Below, in pieces: positions 22,401 through 30,205 of a stretch of DNA of 64,000 bases. The DNA is from Tiliqua scincoides (Eukaryota > Chordata > Lepidosauria > Squamata > Scincidae): NCBI RefSeq assembly GCF_035046505.1, contig NC_089822.1:100386659-100450658 (forward strand), given 5' to 3'. Positions within the stretch are counted from its first letter, which is position 1, and each line of letters opens with the position of its first letter. The notes under the pieces were generated by a model that searched no databases, had not been told where the DNA came from, and saw only the letters and a program-made list of their open reading frames with translations. The translations under genes were made by a program, and so were the position numbers.

Positions 22401-25013
22401 GATTCAGTTAATAAACTAGTAAGGGACCAGAACAAATCCCTGAAGGTAATCTATGGGGAAGTGCAGTTTGCAAGGACAATTGTGTTCTGTGAGGCAATGG
22501 TTCTCTTCTCAACATGACGCTGAAGTTAAAGTCCACTGGTTTCAGCAGATCACCTTTTCTAAAAGTTACAGTTGTGAATGCAGGAGTGTTTACTGTCCGT
22601 TATAGAGATGTAGCTGTAGTATTTTGATGTTATGTTGCTTGTCGCAAATCGTGATACATTCATTGGATTGTATCCAGAGTTCTGGTAGCAATAGATGATC
22701 TACTGTGAGCAGAGTTCTGCAGTGTTTATCTAGGCTGGGTAATGGCAGCAGTAGAATTTCTGTCTCTTTTAACCTTCCTTCTTGCCAGCACTCTGCTGCT
22801 ATCCATGCTTGAAGTGCTGGTTGTTTTCTCTGCAATCGTCTGCTGCTAATTACCATTTGTTTCTCCAGGATATGTGAGGTAGGGTCATTGCCTGATGCAT
22901 TCTGGAGAAAAAAAAAAAAACAGCATTCCTAGTGGCTGCCAGCACTCCAGGCACTGCTCAAATGACCAACAGGAAAAAAAATATACAAGTCTCAACAATA
23001 ACTAAAGTAAGCCTCCAAGCAGTTGTTCGGTTTAAACATTATTGCAAGCAGTTTCTTGAGGAAAGAGTTCTGGTTTATTTTCCCCTTCTTTATTCAAGCT
23101 TCTTGTACTAGCCCAGCGGAAGTTTTACTCCCAAAGTAAGTCTTTGTGGGGGAGGGGACAAGGGCAATGACATGATCCCAGGGGAGCAAAGAAGGTTGTT
23201 TTTACTTACAGATGACCAGCACAATCATCAGGAGTTGCGGGGAGCCCTGTGTAGCTCTCTGCAGGGTTCCCCAATGCTTAGAATGTTCAGAAAATGCAAA
23301 TCAACGCAAAACCAGAAGTGATTTCTGAAACCTTTTTTAAACATTTCAAGCATTGGGGAGCCCTGCAGAGGGCTACGCAGGGCTCCCTGCAACTCTTGCC
23401 GATTGCGCTGGCCATCTGTAACACCCTTGGATCCAGCCCAAGAGTGGCAAACTGGCCAGTCAGTTCTTTGGAGGATGTTTTTGTTTTTTGAAACTGAAAT
23501 ATATTTTTTGTTTTTTAATGAAACCATGAGAAGGTTGGGGAGGAGATCAGTACAGAGCACATGCAAAAGGTCCTAGGTTTAACCCTAGTATCTCCTGGTC
23601 GGACAGGGGAAAATTCTTACCTGAAACCTTGGAGGGCTGCTGTCAGTCTGGGCTGACAATATGGACCTAGACAATCCAAGGGTCTGACTCCTTATCGGCC
23701 AGCTTCCTGTTCCTAGGTTCACCTGCAATTTGAAGCAGTTGCTAGGTCAGGGGTGTCAATCATAAGGCCCGGGGGCCTGATGTGGCCCATGGAAGCTTTT
23801 TATCCAGCTCTCAGCTGCTGAGCAGTGCTGAGATGTTACTGCTGAAACAGCAGCCCACATGAAAATCGGGTTCTCCCATATCTTGAAATATGATCAAGAT
23901 TTGCATATTTTCTCTTCTATTGTTTGCAGCTAATGAGTTCCTGCAAAAAAGTGCTTGTTTTTGGTTATGGCCTGATTAATGACATCATTTTCTCCCTAAT
24001 GGCATCACTTCTGGTCCTCAGCAGGCATCATGAATGCTATTCGGCCCTCGGTATGAAACACGTTTGACACCCCTGATTTAGGTAGAAATATGTTTCTTAA
24101 GATGAGTCAATTGGGGGGGGGGGCTTCCTATTTCTACTGTGAGTTTTTTTGCAGGTGAGATGCTTCTGGCAAAACTACCATTCCCTTCTTTTGTAGGTTA
24201 TCTTACTATTTCAAAACCAGTATATTGCTACTCTCAGGAAGATGTGTTCTTGACAGTGTCCACTATAATGCTTTAAAACATTTTTCCTCTAGGTCACCTA
24301 CACACTACTCACATTCGCCTTTATACAACACATGGGCTGGTCCGTCTGCTCCACCCCCATCATTCCGTTCCTCAAGTGGTTCCTCAACATCTTCAGGAAC
24401 AAGGGCCACCTCTGGTAAGATACAACATCCATTGCCTTGATATTCCTGGCTGCTCTCATAGAGCATTGCATCAACTTCTCTTCAGGGAAAAGAGTGGTAT
24501 TTATGTCCTGTTGAAATGAATGTTTACTTATTCTTAAACAGCAGTTCCCAAATTACTCTCCCTGGAAGTTGGGATCCTGTAAGTCTTCTTGGGTGAGGTG
24601 TGAAAGCAGTGGTGTGATCGTCAGGATTGTGCCGCTGCTGGGGATCAAACTTTTTTAACTTAACAAGCAAAGTGCAGGCCTCCTGGGGGGTGCAGGAAGT
24701 CCATGGATGCCTCAGCGGTGCTCTCCAAGTCTCAGAATTATGGATTGTGTTTCAGGTTATATTAAAGTATATTTAGTTGTAATGCAATATTAATTGTTCT
24801 AGTAACTGATTATTATAACTGATTATTATGCACTGTAAACATGGTTTACACTGTGAGGGATTAAAATCTCTGGTTGGATTATTTATATAGCATCATCAAA
24901 AGTCCTTGATTTAAATCCATCCTGCTAATTCATTCCCTCACAATTACTACATAGTTCACTGACAATACTTTTTTTTCTCCTTTGTAGGTTTTGGAGACAC
25001 AAAAAGAAGATGA
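16494..25013 (+). CDS. SARAF: SARAF (store-operated calcium entry-associated regulatory factor), ancestral copy
   Basis: Six coding exons join to 316 codons: 16494-16581, 17043-17221, 18593-19028, 19759-19858, 24293-24414 and 24988-25013. Splice sites are GT-AG and phases fit. SARAF is an ER membrane protein that slows STIM1-ORAI store-operated calcium entry. Residues 1-26 are signal-peptide-like. The luminal domain has six conserved cysteines (61, 68, 78, 92, 109, 125) and the GWDGYDVQWEC motif. One membrane helix lies at about 162-182. The cytosolic part has two PPPPGF motifs, the family block GFWTGLGAGGLLGYMFG and a basic C-terminus DTKRR (human ends TRRR). Of the two ATGs at 16494 and 16497, the first is used here; either is possible. 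An AATAAA follows the stop closely. It has the expected LEPROTL1 neighbour and is the better-conserved copy. Confidence 0.97.
16701..16738. repeat. Perfect 16-bp hairpin in SARAF intron 1
   Basis: AGAGAACTACTGCTAG (16701-16716) and CTAGCAGTAGTTCTCT (16723-16738) are exact inverted copies around the loop TCTGAT. The corresponding place in the second SARAF copy lacks it. It looks like a template-switch insertion; it is too short for a canonical miRNA precursor. Confidence 0.85.
17311..17545. repeat. hAT-like MITE fragment
   Basis: It contains TGGTGGGTCACAGTCCC, the same subterminal motif as the element at 5654-6074 (TGGTGGGTCACGACCC). The termini and the target duplication are not clear. It lies in SARAF intron 2. 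Confidence 0.45.
17640..17725 (+). repeat. LINE 3'-tail fragment with (AAT)n
   Basis: The sequence CTGTAAACCGCTTTGTGAAC, then AAAGCGGTATATAAATACTG, then an AATAATAAT run is the conserved 3' end shared by L2/CR1-like vertebrate LINEs. It lies in SARAF intron 2. Confidence 0.55.
18170..18351. mobile_element. Harbinger-like MITE, family A
   Basis: The left end is degraded (ACCCAGTCCTATCCAAC) and the right end is intact (AGTTGGATGGGATTGGGCCC). The interior matches other family A members, including the ATGAGCTGCATCCTGCAGTG and GAGGCCTCCTTGAGGT motifs. It is absent from intron 2 of the second SARAF copy, so it inserted after the duplication. Confidence 0.7.
20837..21348. mobile_element. Harbinger-like MITE, ~510-bp family B
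   Basis: The ends GGGCGCAATCC and GGATTGTGCCC are inverted. The left flank ends TAA and the right flank begins TTAA, where unit B preserves the unoccupied sequence (GTCTAAATCAAATTG, split there by a different element). A subterminal hairpin ACAAACATGCC-GTAA-GGCATGTTTGC is present. No transposase frame is seen; internal ORFs are GC-rich chance frames. It lies in SARAF intron 4. Confidence 0.7.
21546..22305. mobile_element. Family B MITE fragment interrupted by a hAT-type MITE
   Basis: The family B hairpin (CACAAACATGC and its mirror) begins the element, and GTTAGGATTGGGC marks its right end. That terminus is split by the insertion at 21949-22288, which duplicated it. The outer left boundary is uncertain. 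Confidence 0.5.
21949..22288. mobile_element. hAT-type MITE (CAGGGGTGTCAAAC ends)
   Basis: Inverted ends CAGGGGTGTCAAAC and GTTTGACACCCCTG are perfect. The flanks GATTGGGC (21941-21948) and AATTGGGC (22289-22296) are an 8-bp duplication with one change. It is 340 bp long and non-coding, and a sibling in opposite orientation lies at 23748-24075. It is nested in the terminus of a family B MITE. Confidence 0.88.
23528..23720 (+). mobile_element. tRNA-derived SINE, shared with the paralogous intron
   Basis: An A-box-like start (CAGTACAGAGCACATGC) and a B-box-like segment (GGTCCTAGGTTTAACCC) precede a body running through CCTGAAACCTTGGAGGGCTG to GGCCAGCTTCCTGTTCCTA. The copy at 38725-38905 occupies the matching place in the second gene, so it predates the duplication. 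A partial minus-strand copy lies at 46233-46330. Confidence 0.75.
23748..24075. mobile_element. hAT-type MITE, opposite orientation to 21949-22288
   Basis: The ends CAGGGGTGTCAATC and GTTTGACACCCCTG are inverted. Flanks TGCTAGGT and ATTTAGGT agree at five of eight bases, which suits an older insertion. It lies in SARAF intron 4 and is absent from the second copy. Confidence 0.8.
24540..24700. repeat. hAT-like MITE fragment (CAGCAGTTCCCAAATT end)
   Basis: Only one terminus, resembling the ends of the element at 5654-6074, can be recognised. The other end and the target duplication are not found. It lies in SARAF intron 5. Confidence 0.4.
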
Positions 25014-25034
25014 AGTTTGGCTCCTGAGCAAGTA

Positions 25035-25040
25035 AATAAA
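25035..25040 (+). other. SARAF: Poly(A) signal candidate of SARAF
   Basis: AATAAA lies 21 bases past the stop, within the GCAAGTAAATAAAAGCAG segment that is also conserved after the second copy (41329-41334). Use of so early a site would give a very short 3' UTR, so a further downstream site is likely as well. I infer no end point. Confidence 0.4.
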
Positions 25041-25611
25041 AGCAGTTGTTCAGCAATTCCAAAACCTGTTTAAATCTACATGATGGATGACTTGTTGGAG
25101 CCCAACTTTAGATTCAGTTGTACATATTCATATTTCAGCTTTTATAATAACATGTTGTTAGATTTGAGGTAGAAAGGGATGCTGTTTTGAAAAGAAAACA
25201 AGAAATGTGCAAAAATTCAATGTGAAGCCATTGAGAAATGGAAAGTCCTGTTGAAAGCAATGAGCCTTAACCTATGTTAACTTATTTAGTTGAAACTCCG
25301 GTTGTAAGTGTTCTTGGGCTGCCAACACATGCATTTTTAAAGAAATGAATAGTACTTACTCCTGAGCAGCTAGAGTTCCCTAGAGTTTCCAAGATCCCTT
25401 TTTGTGATAGGAGCTTCCTTCCCTGAAATGTGGGGAAGTTTCCAAAGTGGCCTCTGCTGTAGAATAAGGGACAATTGGTAAGGATGAAAAAGGCAGAGAA
25501 GACTCAGTGTGTGTGCTCTGCTCATCTAAAAGATTTTCCTTGATTCTGACTCTTATGCCCATGTAAGAGTTGAAGGGAAATTTAGAGATTTAACAATGTT
25601 TTAAACAGCTT

Positions 25612-26127
25612 GGAGCCCAATGCTGTGCTTGGCAGCATGTCTCCATGCCGCCAAGTGCTGTTGCAAACGTGCCATGAGGCACGTTTGCAAGCCTCACCGC
25701 CAGGCTCCCACCTGTGCTAACTCAGTGCCAGCTGGTGCTGGGCTAGCGCGGGGCAGTTGCCCAGCTTCCACAGCTTGGCAGTCTCTCAGACTGCTGAGCC
25801 GTGGCACGGTAGGCGGGAGCGGGGAGGCAGCGTTCCGGGGAGGGGCGGAGAGAGGACGGGCGGAGGTGTGCCAGGGGCAGGTGGGAGACGTGCCTGGGGG
25901 TGAGGGAGGCAGGTCCGCGGAGCTCTATTCCGCAGGATCCAAAGCACTCATGTAAAAGTAAAGTGAGTAGTCCCATTGTGGGGCTGCTTACCTTATCTGG
26001 GAGAAGGGGACGAAAGTCCCCTTCTTTCGAGGCGCCTCCCTCAGTAGCCCGAGAGGCACAGGAGCCGGCAGCAGCCCTTCTCGATGCCACCGAGCCTGGG
26101 CATCCCAGGCAGCTCAGGATTGGGCTG
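25612..26127. mobile_element. Harbinger-like MITE, family B, full length
   Basis: It begins GGAGCCCAATGCTG and ends CTCAGGATTGGGCTG. The family hairpin is perfect here (GCAAACGTGCC, ATGA loop, GGCACGTTTGC). CpG content is higher than in the sibling copies, which suggests a younger insertion. Chance GC-rich frames inside it are not genes. Confidence 0.65.
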
Positions 26128-26669
26128 TTATTCAGTACAATAGTAGATGGCAGCAAATTGGAATTGTGGTCATTGTGGACTGCAGACATATTTCACACTT
26201 CTTTAATTTGGTGTTTTAAATTGCACAGAGACTTGAGATACCTCCAGAACTAAAATTCCAATCCAGTTTTGGTAATGCACAATTCGTTGTGCATCTTTAG
26301 TTACCCTGAATGTAAATCTACATCCCAGTCTGTATCAAAAGACTCATCCAACCAGGTCAATGAGCGTTTTAATATGGATGGGCGTCGGCATCCAACATCA
26401 GCTACTTAAGCAGTAACAAGTTACTACTTCCCAGCACAGATGTGGCCATTACTGATTTGGCATGGTAGGTCAAGGGTGATATAATATGCTCTGAAACCTC
26501 TTCCTTTGTACTGTCATTCCTGCCTTTGGTTCTCTTGAAACTAACAATCGATATGGTACCAGTTCCTTTGTCACAACCCTCTTTCCTAACCTTACTGGAA
26601 ATAAACATTGTGACTGTCATCTTCACTTCCCTCCTCTCTAGAAGTATACATGTTTGTATTTTTAAATTG

Positions 26670-27235
26670 TGTCTTTATTTTAAATATTTATATCCTGCCT
26701 TTCCGTCCCCAAAAGGACTATCAAGGCAACTAACAATTTTTTTCCTAAAGAAAACCACATAAATAATTATAACCAAAAGAACAGACCAAAACAAAACTCC
26801 CAGTAGAAAAATTGCAATAAAAAGCCAGCTGAAATTCCCATCTGAAGTCTGGAAAGGACTGGGCTGTATTTCTCCGTGGAGTCAGTGTGACCAACAAGCT
26901 CCAGAAAGTTCCCTGGCTGCCCCATTCTGACCAGTTGACATTTCCAGGCCATTTTCAAACCCGTTCCTAAGCAGAGCATGTTACAATAGTCCAGTTGAAA
27001 TGTGGCTAAGGTATGGGTTACTCTGGCCAGATCTGCCGCCTTCAGGAAAGGGCACAGCAACCAAAGGTGGACAGATACACTCCTGGTCACAGTCACAGCC
27101 TAGAATTCCAAGATTAAGGCCAGATCCAGGATCCCTTAATGAGATGGCAACCCTGACCAAACCTGAATGGGCTCCTCTGCTGACCAACAGCCTCTTTGAC
27201 TTGATTGAATTAATATTCAGTTTATTCACCCACAT
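26670..27235 (+). repeat. LINE 3'-region fragment (CR1/L3-like)
   Basis: The segment CATGTTACAATAGTCCAGTT followed by ATGTGGCTAAGGTATGGGTT and CTGGCCAGATCTGCC matches the widespread vertebrate L3/CR1 3' region in which GCAGTAGTCCAG and GTTACCAGTGCATGG occur in that order. A related and overlapping part lies at 58545-59030. It occupies the spacer between the two SARAF units. Confidence 0.5.
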
Positions 27236-28595
27236 CTATTCCTTCCCTGTAGCCAGGTATGGCTTCAGAACATTTGTATGTAGCCTTCCTGGTCCCAGAC
27301 AGGGAGGAGAAATAGATACTGATGGCTAGAGGTGTTTGTTTCTAGTGAGTAAGATAGGTTTACACCCCAAGTCCTACTGAACACAATAGGCTAACTTCTG
27401 AGTAAGGTAAACAACACCTTTATCAAACTCTTCTACCAGTGACACTGGACATCAAAAACACCAGTTCCATCACCTTCCAACTATTGAGTCCCTCCTCTTC
27501 ATTCTCCAGTAAGTTAGGGGAAGCAGAGGTGCTCAGTATTCCATGGGGACAGTGCTGCAAGGCATGTGGATTGTTGTGAGCTAAAGTAATGAAGGCACAA
27601 GAATATTAATGTTCAACCTTTGAACCTGCATCCTTCCTACTGCATGTTCCTCCTCACCTGATAACTTTATCATGACATCACTACTCAAAATGGACATGTG
27701 AATCACACCCCCTCAGTATTTCTCTCACTATCTGATGTGTATTTGAACAGTATTCTTGTAGAACACCTAAAGAAGAGTCTGGTTCCCACCTCCACCAGTT
27801 CTGACAAATTGCAACATCAAAGATCAACAAGCCATAGGACTGTACTTGCGTCATTTTCAAACTGTACTGTATTCCTGGGAACTCTGGAATTCCTCCAAGC
27901 TAATCAGGGTTCTTCAATGCAAATATCAGTACTGATGCACAACCACTGAAAAACAGCTTGCTTGTGGCCATCAAAAAGTTCTGATTCTCCCTTTTCTAAT
28001 TTTAAAACTATGTTTATTCAAGATTTTCAATTAAAAGAAATACAACTAAGGAAAGTGAAATAATGAGACAGATTATCCAAACAGTAATTTACATCATCGA
28101 CTTAACAGCTGGCAATACATTTTAACAGCACATCTATGTCTACTCAGAAATATCCCATTGTGTTCAGTAGGGTTTACTCCAATGAAATTTACAGGATTGC
28201 AGCATACACACACTTCACTGGAAGTAAGTCCCATTGTAAAGGTTAAATTTTGTTGATGAGTATAATAAAGTCATCCTTGACCATTTGTATCTGTGTTGGG
28301 CCACAATTCTATGCAAGCATATCTGGGAGTAAGCCCCACAATAAAATGAGACTTCTGAATAAACATGTATAAGATTTCACTCTCAGTTTAGGATTCTTTT
28401 CAGTTGTGCAGCCATCAAAAATCCCTGCATTTTGGGGGTATCAAGTTCCAATATCCCTGATATTTCAGGCTCTCCTACCAAACATGAAAACATGAGCCAA
28501 TCACCCCAATTGTCTATGAGTCAAAGCAACAAATACTACTATAAGTTGACATTGAAATGAACAATGTGGGGCTGACAGTGGGCTGCTATGTCACA

Positions 28596-28735
28596 TCCAA
28601 GGGAGGGCACCAGGATGCAGGTCTCCTGTTTTCTGGTGTGCTCCCTGGGGCATTTGGTGGGCTGCTGTGAGATACAGGAAGCTGGACTAGATGGGCCTAT
28701 GGCCTGATCCAGTGGGGCTGTTCTTATGTTCTTAG
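28596..28735 (+). mobile_element. CR1 LINE 3'-end fragment
   Basis: Only the CR1 3' UTR remains: CACCAGGATGCAGGTCTC, TGTGCTCCCTGGGGCATTTG and the terminal GGGGCTGTTCTTATGTTCTT. It is strongly 5'-truncated. Confidence 0.9.
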
Positions 28736-29115
28736 TCAAATAAAGCTGTTCTCACCTGGTGTTTTGTGTACTACTTTGGTAGGCATTTTCAAAGGACAAA
28801 GCTACAGCAGATAGCTCTTCAAACCAGTGTAACTGATGTAACTTTGATCTGAAAGTACCTGTTGATCTACCTCAGTTCTTAAAGTTGTAGATACTTATGT
28901 TTTTTAGTCCTGGTAACCAAGAGTCATTTATACTCTCTTGTGTTCATTTTTTGTTTTGTTTTAATGTTTATAAATCTCTATGGCCTCTATAAAACCAAGT
29001 GTGAAACTGACTGTGTTTGCTTAAAACCCATTTTGTGCCAGAACTTATTTGTTTCCCCATCCTCTGGCCCCAGCAGTGTTGCCACAAGAGGAGGTGCATC
29101 CCACCTGGTGACTAA

Positions 29116-29301
29116 GGGCCTAGCCCTAGTCCTATCCAACTTTCCAGCACTGGTGTGGCCACAATGCAGCCCTGAGGTAAGGGAACAAATGTTCCCATAC
29201 CTTGAGGAGACCTGTGTGACTGCCCCCCCCACTGCAGGATGCAGCACATGCCCTGTTGGCACTGCTGCACGGGCACAGGCAAATTGGATAGGATTGGGCC
29301 C
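29116..29301. mobile_element. Harbinger-like MITE, family A, TAA target duplication
   Basis: Ends GGGCC..AGTCCTATCCAACTT and GGATAGGATTGGGCCC are inverted. TAA lies directly on both sides (29113-29115 and 29302-29304). The 3-bp TAA duplication supports the PIF/Harbinger superfamily. It inserted in unit B beside a short palindromic MITE (29308-29393). Confidence 0.85.
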
Positions 29302-29307
29302 TAAAGC

Positions 29308-29393
29308 TGCAACCCTAAACTCAATTTCCTGGGAGTAAGTCCCATTGAGCTTAATAGGACTTACTTCTGAGTAGACCTGCTTAGGATTGTGCC
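29308..29393. repeat. Short palindromic MITE (TAGGATTG family)
   Basis: The copy runs from GCAACCCTAAAC to TTAGGATTGTGC with the inner CTGGGAGTAAGTCCCATTGA and GGACTTACTTCTGAGTAGAC half-sites. Confidence 0.6.
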
Positions 29394-29879
29394 CCTAGTC
29401 CTTCCTGGCCCCAATAAAGGAGAGGCAGAAACAAATGGGGCTTTGCTGGTCCAACAACTAGGCCTCAGAGTTCAACAAGGGGGGGGGTCATCATCCAGGC
29501 AGTCCCCACCCCCGTCACACACCCGTCCTCAGGCAGCCTGCCCAGAAGGCTGGCACCACTGGCCTGACTGCCTTAGGAAGCCCTAGGCTCTCCCCTTCCT
29601 TGGCTTCTCTCTCCCATCCCCAGCATCAGCTCCACCTGGAGAGCCTTGGGGTTAAAGGGCCAGCTTTGCCCCAGCCTAGGGAGGCCCTCATCCTGCGAGG
29701 AGCAGCCAACCCTGGGCCTTGAGGGCCTGGGAGCCAGTGGCAGGCCTGGACGTACAGCCAAGCATTGGCCAGTAGCATAACTACGGGGGGGACACGCGCT
29801 GTGTACGCTGACCCGCCCCCTCGGAGCCATTAAGCATGGCTCGGCCTTTGTTTACTAACAGTGAACCCCCAGCTGAGGC

Positions 29880-30205
29880 AACGGACTTAATCTCCGTCTC
29901 ATCATGCCATTGGTCCTTTTTGTCCCGCCTTTCGTGGGCTTCCAGCCAATGAGGGGAAAGGTTGTGCTCCGACGTGCCAATAGAACCGTAGACGCATTCG
30001 AAGGTCTCCAACCACTGGCTGGCTGGAACACGTTCCTCTTCGCTCATTGGCTCCGCGTGCAGGCAAGGTAACAAAATCCAACGACACGGCTCTGCTGTTG
30101 GCAGTCTGCAGCTGGCCGGCGAGGAGAACCGTTGTTGCGGTGACGCAGCCGCAGCACTTTGGCCGCCGGCGGGGCAGATGGTGGGCTCGAGTGGGCGAGT
30201 CTGGG
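29880..30205 (+). promoter_or_regulatory. Promoter of the second SARAF copy, CCAAT boxes retained
   Basis: CCAAT boxes remain at 29946-29950 and 29977-29981, and ATTGG at 30046-30050. The third box of the ancestral set has become ACTGG near 30014, and an extra ATTGG lies upstream at 29909-29913. The TGTCCCGCC GC box and surrounding CpG density are kept to about 30450. Retention of CpG content argues for continued unmethylated, active use; this is inference. Confidence 0.7.

Larger units (their letters stand above)
12700..26460. repeat. Tandem segmental duplication, unit A
   Basis: Unit A spans the LEPROTL1-SARAF intergenic region, SARAF and its 3' flank. It aligns collinearly with 27575-42600. 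Anchors include the 12745-12795 segment with 27615-27700, the CATCCTTGACCATTTGTATC block (13833 and 28273), both promoters, all six exons, a shared intron-4 SINE and the 3'-flank segment at 26255-26460 with 42385-42600. By eye, alignable introns are about 80-88% identical. The left boundary lies within the CpG island of LEPROTL1. Insertions private to this unit include 13176-13653, 18170-18351, 20837-21348, 21949-22288 and 23748-24075. Confidence 0.9.
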
